Shown here piece by piece: positions 18,483 to 27,236 of a stretch of 64,000 bases of DNA. Positions within the stretch are counted from its first letter, which is position 1, and the number at the start of each line of letters is the position of its first letter. Origin of the DNA: Alphaproteobacteria bacterium HT1-32 (GTDB lineage: Bacteria > Pseudomonadota > Alphaproteobacteria > Rhodospirillales > HT1-32); contig WJPL01000001.1 in the NCBI GenBank assembly GCA_009649675.1, positions 1,384,469-1,448,468 on the forward strand. Direction: 5' to 3'. The translations under genes and the position numbers were made by a program. The notes under the pieces are model-generated. The model saw only the letters and a list, made by a program, of their open reading frames with translations, did no database searches and was not told the origin of the DNA.

Positions 18483-19189
18483 TGTTCCGCCAGTATCTTG
18501 TCGACATAGGTTGGCACAAGCTGGGTAGCAGGGCCATACCCGGCTTCGGCAAACAGGGTCGCCGAGTCCGAGGGTTCCAGGCTGAGTTCAACCGTATGAG
18601 CACCTCCCGCGGCCTGCACCACCTGCACGAAACCGGCTGCCGGATAGACATGACCGGAGGTGCCGACGGAGATGAACAGCGAACAGGTATCCAGCGCCCG
18701 GTAAATCCGGTCCATCAGCAGTGGCTCCTCACCAAACCAGACAACCCGCGGGCGCAGACCGCCCACCTTGCCACATCCGGTGCAGGCGGTATGCGGGAAG
18801 AAGTCTGTCCGTATCTCCGCGATGGCCTGACAATGCCGGCAGACCGACTTCAGAAGTTCGCCATGCATATGGATCAGGTTTTTCGACCCGGCCCGTTCAT
18901 GCAGGTCATCAATATTCTGGGTCACAATCAGAACCTCGTCCGGCCAGTCCGCTTCCAGCCGGGCAAGTGCCAGATGCGCCGCATTTGGTGCCACGGTCTC
19001 TGCCAGCAGCCCCCGGCGGCGCATATTATAGAAATCCAGCACCCGCGCCGGATTGGCGTCAAAGGCATCCGGGGTTGCGACATCTTCAATCCGCACCCGT
19101 GACCAGATGCCATCCGCATCCCGGAAGGTATCGAGACCGGATTCTTTCGATATCCCGGCCCCGGTCAGCACCACAATGTTGCGCGCCAT
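18476..19189 (-). CDS. cobB: NAD-dependent protein deacylase (sirtuin, CobB type)
   Basis: A 237-residue class III sirtuin. Visible are GAGISKESGLDTFRD (residues 10-24), TQNIDDLHERAG (90-101), catalytic His109 in HMHGEL, four zinc cysteines (117, 120, 136, 139) and GTSGHVYPA near the end. Tyr54 and Arg57 form the YxxR motif that in SIRT5 and CobB binds succinyl/malonyl-lysine, so it should remove both acetyl and acidic acyl groups. It uses NAD+ in the cytoplasm and may tune metabolic enzymes. Confidence 0.93.
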   Translation of the reverse strand: MARNIVVLTGAGISKESGLDTFRDADGIWSRVRIEDVATPDAFDANPARVLDFYNMRRRGLLAETVAPNAAHLALARLEADWPDEVLIVTQNIDDLHERAGSKNLIHMHGELLKSVCRHCQAIAEIRTDFFPHTACTGCGKVGGLRPRVVWFGEEPLLMDRIYRALDTCSLFISVGTSGHVYPAAGFVQVVQAAGGAHTVELSLEPSDSATLFAEAGYGPATQLVPTYVDKILAEQW

Positions 19190-19273
19190 ATATTCAGATC
19201 TCCCCGCCCGTGCTCCGGCCTTGCCGCGCTACCCCGGTGCCATGATAATCTGCCGGCCAGAGGGAGAAAGCAT

Positions 19274-19741
19274 TTGATTCAGGTTCTGTTTGTCTGCACC
19301 GGAAATATCTGTCGCTCACCGTCGGGAGAAGGCGTGCTGCGTCGCATGATCGATGACGCCGGTCTGAGTGACCGCATCTCCGTCGATTCATGTGGCCTTG
19401 AGGGCTGGCATATCGGCAAAGCCCCTGATGAACGATCACAGGCCCATGCCCTGAAACGGGGTTATGAACTCTCGGCCCTGCGTGCCCGCAAACTGTCCCC
19501 CGATGATTTCAGCCGGTTTGACTATATTATCGCCATGGATGCCGGCCATCTGCGGGATCTGGAGGGGATGAAACCGGCCACCTCCACAACCGACATCCGG
19601 ATGATGATGGCTTATGCCGGAAAGCCGGAAAGGGATGTCCCCGACCCCTACTATGACGGCCCTGAAGCCTTTGAACTGGCGCTCGATCTGATCGAGGAAG
19701 GTTGCCGGGGTCTGCTGACGCAGTTGCAGGGCAGGCCATAG
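19274..19741 (+). CDS. Low-molecular-weight phosphotyrosine phosphatase family protein
   Basis: A 155-residue phosphatase with the P-loop CTGNICRS (Cys8 nucleophile, Arg14) and the general acid in DVPDPYYDG. The start is TTG at 19274, supported by GGGAG just upstream and by the fact that the P-loop begins only seven residues later, as is usual in this family. It is divergent from cobB across about 80 bases and lies just before polA. Physiological substrate unknown. Arsenate reductase activity is a possible alternative for this fold. Confidence 0.9.
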   Translation: MIQVLFVCTGNICRSPSGEGVLRRMIDDAGLSDRISVDSCGLEGWHIGKAPDERSQAHALKRGYELSALRARKLSPDDFSRFDYIIAMDAGHLRDLEGMKPATSTTDIRMMMAYAGKPERDVPDPYYDGPEAFELALDLIEEGCRGLLTQLQGRP

Positions 19742-19769
19742 GTTCCGGATTTCCTGCCCGCCCGGGGCG

Positions 19770-19778
19770 TTATCCACA
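19770..19778 (+). promoter_or_regulatory. Perfect DnaA box upstream of polA
   Basis: TTATCCACA, the consensus DnaA box, stands 46 bases before the polA ATG in an 82-base gap. A single box can regulate a promoter. Whether DnaA binds here is unknown. Confidence 0.4.
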
Positions 19779-19823
19779 GACTTCGGGCTGTCTCTCGCGG
19801 AGGCAGGCTTTATACTTCCGCGC

Positions 19824-22589
19824 ATGACAGAACGTGCGCTCGAACATCTCTATCTCGTTGATGGCTCCGGTTATATTTTCCGCGCCTATCATGCCCTGCC
19901 ACCGATGAACCGCCCGGATGGTACACCCACCAATGCGGTCTATGGCTTCTGCAACATGCTGATGAAGCTGATGGAAGACACGGAGGCGGATCATATCGCG
20001 GTGATTTTCGATGCCGCGCGCAAGAATTTCCGCAATGACATCTATCCGGAGTACAAGGCCAACCGCGACGCCCCGCCGGAAGATCTGATTCCGCAGTTTG
20101 CCCTGATCCGTCAGGCCGTCGAGGCCTTCAACCTGAAACCCATCGAAATGGAAGGGTTTGAGGCTGACGACCTGATCGCGACCTATGCCAGACAGGCCCG
20201 GGAAAAAGGGGCCGAAGTTACCATCGTCTCCTCCGACAAGGATCTCATGCAGCTGGTGCGCGACGGCGTCGCCATGATGGACCCCATGAAGAACCGGAAA
20301 ATCGGTCTTGATGAGGTCATGGAAAAATTCGGCGTCGCGCCGGACCGGGTGGTGGATGTGCAGTCGCTGGCGGGCGATTCCGTCGATAACGTACCGGGCG
20401 TGCCGGGGATCGGCGTAAAAACCGCCGCCCTGCTGATCAACGAATATGGTGACCTGGATACGCTGCTGGCGCGGGCCGGGGAAATCAAACAGAACAAGCG
20501 CCGGGAAAACCTGATCGAATTTGCGGAATCCGCCCGCATTTCACGGGAACTGGTCCGACTGCGCGACGATGTGGATGTTGATCGCGATCTTGATGCCTTC
20601 ATCATCAACCAGCCAAACCCGGAAGTGCTGCTGCCTTTCCTGGAAGCACAGAATTTCCGCACGCTCTATACGAAATATGCAACCGCGCTGGGGGCAGAAG
20701 ACACACTGACTGCAACGGCAGAAAATGTCGATTACGGCAGCTATGAACTGGTTCAGGACGAAGCTGCCCTGAAACGCTGGATCGCTGAAGCCTGCCGGCT
20801 TGGTGTGGTGGCTGTTGATACGGAAACCACCTCGCTCAACGCGCTGAAGGCAAAGCTGGTCGGTGTCTCGCTGTCCACCGAAGCCGGAAAGGCCTGTTAT
20901 ATCCCGCTCGGCCATGTTGGCGGCGGCAGTCAGGGCTCGCTTGATTTCGGCGACAGTGGCGACAGCAGCGGCAAGGATGTCCCGAAACAGATTCCCATGG
21001 CCCGCGCCATCGAGTTGCTGAAACCGATGCTGGAAAGCCCGGCTGTCCTGAAAATCGGCCAGAACATCAAATATGACATCGAGATTCTGGCCCGCCACGA
21101 CATCATGATCAGCCCCTGCGACGACACGATGCTGCTGTCGCATGTGCTGGAGGGTGGTCTGCATGGTCACGGCATGGATGAACTGGCAGAACTGCATCTC
21201 GGCTATCACACCATCAAGTACAAGGATGTGGTCGGCAGCGGAAAATCGCAGATCGGGTTTGCGGAAGTCGCCCTCGACAAGGCGCTGGATTACGCTGCAG
21301 AAGACGCCGATGTGACCTATCGGCTGTGGCAGATACTGAAACCCCGGCTGCCGCTGGAAAAGCTGACAACCGTTTATGAAACCATCGAACGCCCGCTGAT
21401 TCATGTGCTGACCGATATGGAACGGGAAGGCATTCTGGTCGATGTCGCGCAGCTGCGCGCCCTCAGCGAGGATTTTGCCGGCCGGATGGCGGAATTTGTG
21501 ACCCAGATTCACGAGCTGGCCGGAGAGGAATTCAATGTCGGCTCTCCCAAGCAGCTGGGCGAAATCCTGTTCGACAAGATGTCGCTGCCCGGCGGAAAGC
21601 GGAACAAGAACGGTGCCTGGGCAACCGGCGCCGAGGTGCTGGACGATCTCGCCGCACAGGGGCACGAACTGCCGCAGCGGATTCTCGACTGGCGTCAGCT
21701 GTCAAAACTGAAAAGCACCTACACGGATGCACTGGTCAACGAAATCAACCCGGATACCGGGCGCATTCACACCAATTACGGCATGGCAGGGGCTTCGACC
21801 GGTCGTCTGAGCTCCAACGAGCCGAACCTGCAGAATATTCCGGTCCGGACAGAAGAAGGGCGGAAAATCCGCGAAGCCTTCATTCCAAAAGAAGGCTGCA
21901 CCCTGATCAGCGTGGATTATTCACAGATCGAACTGCGTCTGCTGGCCCATGTCGCCGATATCGATGTGCTGAAACAGGCCTTTGCCGATGGTGAGGATAT
22001 CCACGCCATTACGGCGTCGGGTGTCTTCGGCATCCCGGTCGAGGGTATGGACCCGATGATCCGCCGCAAGGCCAAGGCGATCAATTTCGGCATCATCTAT
22101 GGTATTTCGGCCTTCGGTCTGGCCCGCCAGCTTGGCATCGAGCGGGGTGAGGCAAAACAATATATCGACGCCTATTTCGAACGCTATCCGGGCATCCGCG
22201 ATTACATGGATCAGGCCAAGGCCATGGCGGCAGAAAAGGGCTATGTGCAGACCCTGTTCGGTCGCCGGATTCACACGCCCTCGATCCGTGACAAGAACCC
22301 GAACATGCGGGGCTTTGCCGAACGAGCCGCCATCAACGCACCGATTCAGGGCGGCGCCGCCGATATCATCAAGCGGGCCATGATCCGGGTGCATGCGGCC
22401 CTGAACGAAAGCAACCTGAAAACCCGCATGCTGCTGCAGGTCCATGATGAACTGATCTTTGAGGCACCGGAAGGTGAGGTCGAAGACGCCATCTCGCTGA
22501 TCCGGACAAAAATGGAAACCGCCGCCACCCTCAGCGTACCCCTGATCGCGGATGCCGGCACCGGCCCAAACTGGGCCGAAGCCCACTAG
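19824..22589 (+). CDS. polA: DNA polymerase I
   Basis: A 921-residue three-domain enzyme for Okazaki-fragment processing and repair. The N-terminal 5' nuclease domain (about 1-290) has EGFEADDLIA and SSDKDLMQL. The 3'-5' exonuclease domain keeps Asp332/Glu334 in VDTETTSLN, so proofreading should be active. The polymerase domain contains ISVDYSQIELR, the O-helix RRKAKAINFGIIYG and LLQVHDEL. Length is usual for alphaproteobacteria. It is convergent with rlmH across a REP-like repeat. Confidence 0.98.
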   Translation: MTERALEHLYLVDGSGYIFRAYHALPPMNRPDGTPTNAVYGFCNMLMKLMEDTEADHIAVIFDAARKNFRNDIYPEYKANRDAPPEDLIPQFALIRQAVEAFNLKPIEMEGFEADDLIATYARQAREKGAEVTIVSSDKDLMQLVRDGVAMMDPMKNRKIGLDEVMEKFGVAPDRVVDVQSLAGDSVDNVPGVPGIGVKTAALLINEYGDLDTLLARAGEIKQNKRRENLIEFAESARISRELVRLRDDVDVDRDLDAFIINQPNPEVLLPFLEAQNFRTLYTKYATALGAEDTLTATAENVDYGSYELVQDEAALKRWIAEACRLGVVAVDTETTSLNALKAKLVGVSLSTEAGKACYIPLGHVGGGSQGSLDFGDSGDSSGKDVPKQIPMARAIELLKPMLESPAVLKIGQNIKYDIEILARHDIMISPCDDTMLLSHVLEGGLHGHGMDELAELHLGYHTIKYKDVVGSGKSQIGFAEVALDKALDYAAEDADVTYRLWQILKPRLPLEKLTTVYETIERPLIHVLTDMEREGILVDVAQLRALSEDFAGRMAEFVTQIHELAGEEFNVGSPKQLGEILFDKMSLPGGKRNKNGAWATGAEVLDDLAAQGHELPQRILDWRQLSKLKSTYTDALVNEINPDTGRIHTNYGMAGASTGRLSSNEPNLQNIPVRTEEGRKIREAFIPKEGCTLISVDYSQIELRLLAHVADIDVLKQAFADGEDIHAITASGVFGIPVEGMDPMIRRKAKAINFGIIYGISAFGLARQLGIERGEAKQYIDAYFERYPGIRDYMDQAKAMAAEKGYVQTLFGRRIHTPSIRDKNPNMRGFAERAAINAPIQGGAADIIKRAMIRVHAALNESNLKTRMLLQVHDELIFEAPEGEVEDAISLIRTKMETAATLSVPLIADAGTGPNWAEAH

Positions 22590-22653
22590 GCCGGGCAGGG
22601 GAGCAGGGGACGCCTGTCGTCCCGGAGTCCTGTGTAAGCCCTGATTGTCTGAG

Positions 22654-22765
22654 TTTCTGGCCATCCTTCGAGACGGCGCAGAGCGCCTCCTCAGGATGAG
22701 GCTGCAAGCTGAACTTTCCTCATCCTGAGGAGCAGCGCAGCTGCGTCTCGAAGGATGGCCAGAAA
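22654..22765. repeat. REP-like compound palindrome, copy 2, with perfect 21-bp outer arms
   Basis: The outer arms (22654-22674 and 22745-22765) are perfect 21-bp inverted repeats containing CCATCCTTCGAGAC. Inside, CTCCTCAGGATGAGG (22687-22701) and CCTCATCCTGAGGAG (22718-22732) form a perfect 15-bp inverted pair. It fills the gap between the convergent polA and rlmH genes, so it could also stop transcription from both sides. It belongs to the same family as the element at 17705-17803. Confidence 0.85.
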
Positions 22766-22786
22766 CGCCGCATTCCCCTGCAGAAT

Positions 22787-23245
22787 TCAGTCCCGGTGGT
22801 AGGGATGGCCGGTCAGGATGGTCTGGGCGCGGTAGATCTGCTCGGCCAGCATTGCCCGGGCCAGCATATGCGGCCAGGTCAGCTTGCCGAAGGACAGGAT
22901 CATGCCGGCACGGCGCAGCACCGTCGGGGAATGTCCGTCCGCGCCGCCAATCAGAAAACAGACAGCCGGAACCGCCTCGTCCCGCCAGGTTGACAGAACC
23001 GTTGCCAGAGCCCGGCTGGTGGTTGTCTTGCCATGTTCGTCGAGGGCGACAATCCGGCTGCCGGGCGGGGTTTGTGCCAGCAGCATTTCACCCTCGGCCT
23101 CGATCCGTTTGGGATCGGGAAGGTTGCGTTTGACCTCGACCTCACGCAGGTCGACATCCCATGTGACCCGCTGGAGATAGCTGTCAAAAAGCTCCCTCTC
23201 CGGTCCGGGCCTGGAACGGCCGACCGCTGCAATGACGATCTTCAT
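22787..23245 (-). CDS. rlmH: 23S rRNA (pseudouridine1915-N3)-methyltransferase RlmH
   Basis: A 152-residue SPOUT methyltransferase that modifies pseudouridine 1915 of 23S rRNA in helix 69 of the assembled ribosome. It opens MKIVIAAVGR and holds the SPOUT knot motifs IVALDEHGK near residue 70 and FLIGGADGHS near 100, ending in the typical QIYRAQTILTGHPYHR. The start at 23245 has a strong GGAGGTGAG site. It is the third gene after nadD and rsfS, a classic order. Confidence 0.96.
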   Translation of the reverse strand: MKIVIAAVGRSRPGPERELFDSYLQRVTWDVDLREVEVKRNLPDPKRIEAEGEMLLAQTPPGSRIVALDEHGKTTTSRALATVLSTWRDEAVPAVCFLIGGADGHSPTVLRRAGMILSFGKLTWPHMLARAMLAEQIYRAQTILTGHPYHRD

Positions 23246-23277
23246 CTCACCTCCGCCGCGGTAAACCGCGCCGCTGC

Positions 23278-23682
23278 TCAGGCGTGAGCAGCCTGTGTGC
23301 GGGTTGTTGCCGCGACCGGCGCCCACAGTTTTTCGAGTTCATAGAACTCGCGCACTTCCGGACGGAACAGATGGACGATCACGTCCCCGGCATCGATCAG
23401 CACCCAGTCACCCGTGGCTTTGCCCTCGGCGCGAACCATGCCGAGTTTCTCTTCCTTCAGCTTCCGGATGATGTGATCGGCCAGTGCACCGACATGTCGC
23501 GAAGACCTGCCACTGGCAACGACCATGTAATCGGCGACGTCGGAACGTCCTTTAAGGTCGATGACGGAAACGTCTTCAGCCTTGTTGTCATCAAGGGAGG
23601 TATTGACCAGCCCGAGGATGTCGCCTGCTGAGAGCAGGGCTTTTTTCAGTGTTGCTATGAGGTTGTCCTTTCCTGCCAACAC
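23278..23682 (-). CDS. rsfS: Ribosome silencing factor RsfS
   Basis: A 134-residue RsfS/Iojap protein. It binds ribosomal protein uL14 and prevents subunit joining when nutrients are short. Conserved blocks are VIDLKGRSDVADYMVVASG, RSSRHVGALADHI, WVLIDAGDVIVHLF and REFYELEKLW. The frame starts with GTG at 23682, but the exact start is unsure because the ribosome site AGGA lies slightly inside that frame. It sits between nadD and rlmH. Confidence 0.94.
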   Translation of the reverse strand: MLAGKDNLIATLKKALLSAGDILGLVNTSLDDNKAEDVSVIDLKGRSDVADYMVVASGRSSRHVGALADHIIRKLKEEKLGMVRAEGKATGDWVLIDAGDVIVHLFRPEVREFYELEKLWAPVAATTRTQAAHA

Positions 23683-23700
23683 CGTTTCACATGCCGCCCG

Positions 23701-24303
23701 TCACGAAGGGCCGGCGGCGGCTCTGATTTGCGTTGCCGAGGCTGAATGCAGCCGACCATGGATAAAAACCCAGGCCGGCGGGGGCGCATCGGCCAGTTGT
23801 CCCGCAGCTTCTGCAGGCAACCGGTTACCCGCGAATCGTCCAGCCATTCTGCCCGACAAGGCATGTCCAACATATGACGGACGCGCAATCACCGCAACTG
23901 GCACGCGTTTCATGATTCTGGTCCAGCCGCTCCAGCGCGGAAACTGGACCATATTATCGGCACCCATCAGCCAGACAAAACGCAGCCGCGGATAAACTGT
24001 CTGCAACCGTGCAATGCTGTCGACCGTATAGACGGTGCCGAGTCGTCGCTCCAGATCTGTCACGACGACGCGCGGGTGATCGGCCATCGCACGGGCATTT
24101 GCAAGCCGCGTATCAATATCCGCCATGCCTTTTGATGGTTTCAGCGGGTTTTGCGGGGCAACCAGCCACCAGACAGCATCCAGCCTCAGCCGCTTGAGGG
24201 CGATCAGGCTGATATGCAGATGGCCTTCATGGGCCGGATTGAAGGAGCCGCCAAGCAAACCGATACGCTGTGACTGACGGGACCCGAAAGCGGGCAGGAT
24301 CAT
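23701..24303 (-). CDS. nadD: Nicotinate-nucleotide adenylyltransferase
   Basis: A 200-residue enzyme that adenylylates nicotinate mononucleotide in NAD synthesis. The nucleotidyltransferase signature GGSFNPAHEGHLHIS lies near residue 20, WWLVAPQNPLK near 60 and GADNMVQFPRW near 120. The late SATQIRA block replaces the usual SSTxIR. First gene of nadD-rsfS-rlmH. In many relatives obg-proBA precede it; here an MFS gene does. Confidence 0.95.
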   Translation of the reverse strand: MILPAFGSRQSQRIGLLGGSFNPAHEGHLHISLIALKRLRLDAVWWLVAPQNPLKPSKGMADIDTRLANARAMADHPRVVVTDLERRLGTVYTVDSIARLQTVYPRLRFVWLMGADNMVQFPRWSGWTRIMKRVPVAVIARPSYVGHALSGRMAGRFAGNRLPAEAAGQLADAPPPAWVFIHGRLHSASATQIRAAAGPS

Positions 24304-24405
24304 GATGACGGGATGAATTGTTTCAATCGGATTGCCGCAGCATTACGGCGGAGCGCCACAAGTGCAAGCGGTCTGGGGAATGCCAGCCGGGCACCCGGTC
24401 CATGA

Positions 24406-25593
24406 TCATACCGTTCCCCGTTCGATGGGTCGCAGGATGGCCGCCAGCAAAATGGCCGCCAGGGCCGCCGCCAGCATCAGCCAGATCGACGCATTCCAGC
24501 CGCCATAGGCCGTCGCCACAGCGGCCGCCATGGGCGGGCCGATGACATGACCGAGATTGGAGCCCTGTACCAGCAGGCCGTTGATGACCCCGAGCTGCGA
24601 GGGTTCAGCCACCACACGGGGGGCCATGGCGAACAGCGAGGCGGGGATAAGTCCGCCAATGCCGCCGAACAGGACAACCAGTGCAAACCGCAATTGCGGT
24701 GCCAGATCCGCATTGAAGATGCCAACAGCAGAGCCTGCCATGACAAGAGAGGCAAACATGATCAGCCCCCAGCGCGGCATCCCGCCATGCATCAGTCGCC
24801 CGGCCACCAGATTGACCGCCGCATTAACCGCAATCGGGACCGCTGTCAGCAGGGCGGCGGCCTGTCCGGTTTGTCCGAAACCGTCTTCCAGCACACTGGG
24901 CAGCCAGCCCATCACACTCATCCACTGAATGTTATAAACGCAGAAGATCACCGGCAGCAGCCAGGAGCGGGGTCGCCAGAAGGCACTGATAACCAGTGTC
25001 CAGTCCGGTCGAGCCCGTGCCCCGGATGGATCGGCGGGCATCCGCCAGAGCACCAGCAGACCCCAGAGCAGCGTCACCCCGGCCAAGACGCCCCACAGCC
25101 CCCGCCAGCCAATCAGACCGGCCAGCGTCGGGGCCGCGACCAGCGCAATCACCATGCCGCCCGGCATGTAACAGCCCCAGAACCCCATCACCCGGCCCTG
25201 ATCAGCCGGCGCAATGACCCGTTGCAGCAAGGGCGGAGCGGAAACGATGATCGCCAGAAATCCGAGACTTTCCACCAGACGGCTGAACAGCAGGAAACTG
25301 CCGCTGTCCGCCGTCATACCCAGCCCGCTACCCAGCGCGATCAGCAGATATCCCGACAGATGAACCCGTTTGGCCCCGAGCACCCCCGCCAGCACCCCGA
25401 CAAATGCCGCGATTGTCATGCCGACAGCACTGATCAGGGAGATCGCCCAGCCGGCGGTGACTTTATCAAGGCCAAGATCAGCCTGAATTTCGAGAATGAC
25501 CGGCGGGGCTTTGCCGATCTGCAGCGCGCTGACAATTCCGGCACCAATGCACAGCCAGACCAGACCCCAGTTAGTGACCCGTCCCGCCATCAT
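24406..25593 (-). CDS. MFS transporter
   Basis: A 395-residue polytopic membrane protein with about twelve hydrophobic helices and a cytoplasmic charged loop near the middle (MPADPSGARARPDW). The pattern resembles the CynX/NimT/OxlT-like branch of the major facilitator superfamily. Substrate and direction cannot be told. It lies four bases after the DUF1289 gene on the same strand, so the two are probably co-transcribed. Confidence 0.85.
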   Translation of the reverse strand: MMAGRVTNWGLVWLCIGAGIVSALQIGKAPPVILEIQADLGLDKVTAGWAISLISAVGMTIAAFVGVLAGVLGAKRVHLSGYLLIALGSGLGMTADSGSFLLFSRLVESLGFLAIIVSAPPLLQRVIAPADQGRVMGFWGCYMPGGMVIALVAAPTLAGLIGWRGLWGVLAGVTLLWGLLVLWRMPADPSGARARPDWTLVISAFWRPRSWLLPVIFCVYNIQWMSVMGWLPSVLEDGFGQTGQAAALLTAVPIAVNAAVNLVAGRLMHGGMPRWGLIMFASLVMAGSAVGIFNADLAPQLRFALVVLFGGIGGLIPASLFAMAPRVVAEPSQLGVINGLLVQGSNLGHVIGPPMAAAVATAYGGWNASIWLMLAAALAAILLAAILRPIERGTV

Positions 25594-25596
25594 TCT

Positions 25597-25836
25597 TTAT
25601 CCGGCAGTCCGGCGCTGCTGTCGCCGTCGCGGGCGGGAATCAGCCGGGCTGGTAAGACCGGCGGCCCGGCGACGGGCCTTCAGCTCTTCCAGAACTTCAA
25701 GCCGGCGCGCATCATCATCACTCGGCCAGGCCTGAATTTCCTCTGCCGTACGGAAACAGCCGGCGCACTGGCCGGATCTCGGGTCCAGAATACACACCCC
25801 GATACAGGGAGAGATAACAGTCGCGCGTTTCGCCAC
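25597..25836 (-). CDS. DUF1289 domain-containing small protein
   Basis: About 79 residues. The DUF1289 signature SPCIGVCILDPRSGQCAGC gives four cysteines likely to bind a metal, followed by FRTAEEIQAW. The tail is very basic (Arg-rich). I choose the GTG at 25836 because GATGAGG stands five bases upstream and the family domain begins just after; a longer frame to 25986 exists but its extra N-terminus is not family-like. Function unknown. In many proteobacteria this domain appears as a short Fe-S-like accessory protein. Confidence 0.78.
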   Translation of the reverse strand: MAKRATVISPCIGVCILDPRSGQCAGCFRTAEEIQAWPSDDDARRLEVLEELKARRRAAGLTSPADSRPRRRQQRRTAG

Positions 25837-25985
25837 ATCAGCCTCATCGGATAGAATAAAGTGAAACTGATGCAGCCGGGGGCCTGAAACAAGCCAGAAC
25901 CGGCATGCCTTCATCCCGGACCGGCTTGCCGGGTGGCCGTCAGGTGATATCGTCGGACATCTGTTCCTTCTTTTCCGACTGACCA

Positions 25986-27236
25986 ATGCCCTTTAGCCCC
26001 CGCCATAAACCCAGCCGTCCGACAAATTCCGGGACAGCCTCCGTCGCCGCCCTGCTGGTCGGCGAGGCACGCGCGGCTGCGGCACGCGGCAGTTTTGAAG
26101 AGGCGCTCCGGCTGTGCGATCAGGCTCTGGCCGACAGCCCCGACGACCTGCCCGCCCTCACCATAACGGCAGAGCTTTGTCTGATGCGCGGACTGAAGGA
26201 GAAAGCGCTGCCCCTGCTGGCCAGGGCAACCCGGCTGCAGCCGGACCATGGCGGGTTGCAGTATATGTATGGTGTTGCCCTGTTCCAGATGGACAGAACA
26301 CAGACCGCTGTCCGGGCGCTGGAGCGGGCGACCAGCCTGCAACCGGGAAACGGACAGGCCTGGTCGGCACTGGGCGCATCGCATCAGAAGCTGGGACATC
26401 TTCAGGCCGCTCTCAACGCCTATGAACAGGCGACTGCACTGGAACCGGGCGATGCCGATATCTGGGTCAATCGTTCGGCGGCCGCGCTTCGCCTGAAAGA
26501 CTGGTCCGGCGCAGAACAGGCAACCGCCCGCGCCCTCGACATCAACCCCGGACACCGCCGCGCCCTGACCTATCAGGCCATTGCCCTGACCGAACTGGGC
26601 CGACGCAGCGACGCCGCAGAGATTCTGGATTTCGACAGCCTGATGCGCCGGGTCGATCTGGCCGGGCAGATGCCGGCAGAGGAGCTGGATAACCTGAACA
26701 AGGCGCTGGTTGCCCATATCGAAGCCCGCCCAGACCTGACCTATGAGCCGATCCTGAAAGCCACAAAAGGCGGGTCACAAACCCAGAACCTTCTGGCAGG
26801 CCCCGCAGGACCGGTTGCCCGGCTTGAGGCGGAAGTCAGACGCGCCGTTGAAACCTATATCGCAGACGCAGACCCGGCCCGGCATCCCTATCTTGCCTTC
26901 GCACCCCGGAAATGGCGGCTGATCATGTGGGGAACGCTGCTCCGCCGTCAGGGCCGTCAGGCACCTCATATCCATCCCGGTGCCTGGCTGAGCGGGGTCT
27001 ATTACGCCGCCCTGCCGCCGGAAATGACGACCGCAGACTCTGATGCAGGCTGGATCGAGTTCGGCCGGCCGGGGGATGAGTTTCCCTGCGAGCAGGAGCC
27101 TGTCACCCGGATGATCGAACCCCGCGAAGGCAGTCTGCTGCTGTTTCCGTCCTACATGTTTCACCGGACGATACCGTTCGACAGCGACCATCCCCGGGTG
27201 TCCATCGCCTTTGATATCGAACCGGTGAACCAATGA
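25986..27236 (+). CDS. TPR protein with C-terminal 2OG-Fe(II) oxygenase domain (paralogue A)
   Basis: A 416-residue protein. Residues about 18-215 form TPR repeats (RGSFEEALRLCDQALADSP, HLQAALNAYEQATALEP and similar). Residues about 300-412 form a 2OG-Fe(II) oxygenase of the putative family 5 type: HIH at 328-330 in PHIHPGAWLSGVYY, distal His393 in SYMFHRT and the 2OG-binding Arg in PRVSIAFD. It should hydroxylate a protein or peptide presented by the TPRs, but the target is unknown. Its stop overlaps the start of paralogue B (ATGA). Confidence 0.85.
   Translation: MPFSPRHKPSRPTNSGTASVAALLVGEARAAAARGSFEEALRLCDQALADSPDDLPALTITAELCLMRGLKEKALPLLARATRLQPDHGGLQYMYGVALFQMDRTQTAVRALERATSLQPGNGQAWSALGASHQKLGHLQAALNAYEQATALEPGDADIWVNRSAAALRLKDWSGAEQATARALDINPGHRRALTYQAIALTELGRRSDAAEILDFDSLMRRVDLAGQMPAEELDNLNKALVAHIEARPDLTYEPILKATKGGSQTQNLLAGPAGPVARLEAEVRRAVETYIADADPARHPYLAFAPRKWRLIMWGTLLRRQGRQAPHIHPGAWLSGVYYAALPPEMTTADSDAGWIEFGRPGDEFPCEQEPVTRMIEPREGSLLLFPSYMFHRTIPFDSDHPRVSIAFDIEPVNQ

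Noticed and set aside
24547-25854. 435-codon frame opposite the MFS and DUF1289 genes
   Set aside because: Very rich in Gln, His, Arg and Pro, as expected for the complement of a hydrophobic membrane protein gene. The MFS frame is clearly real.
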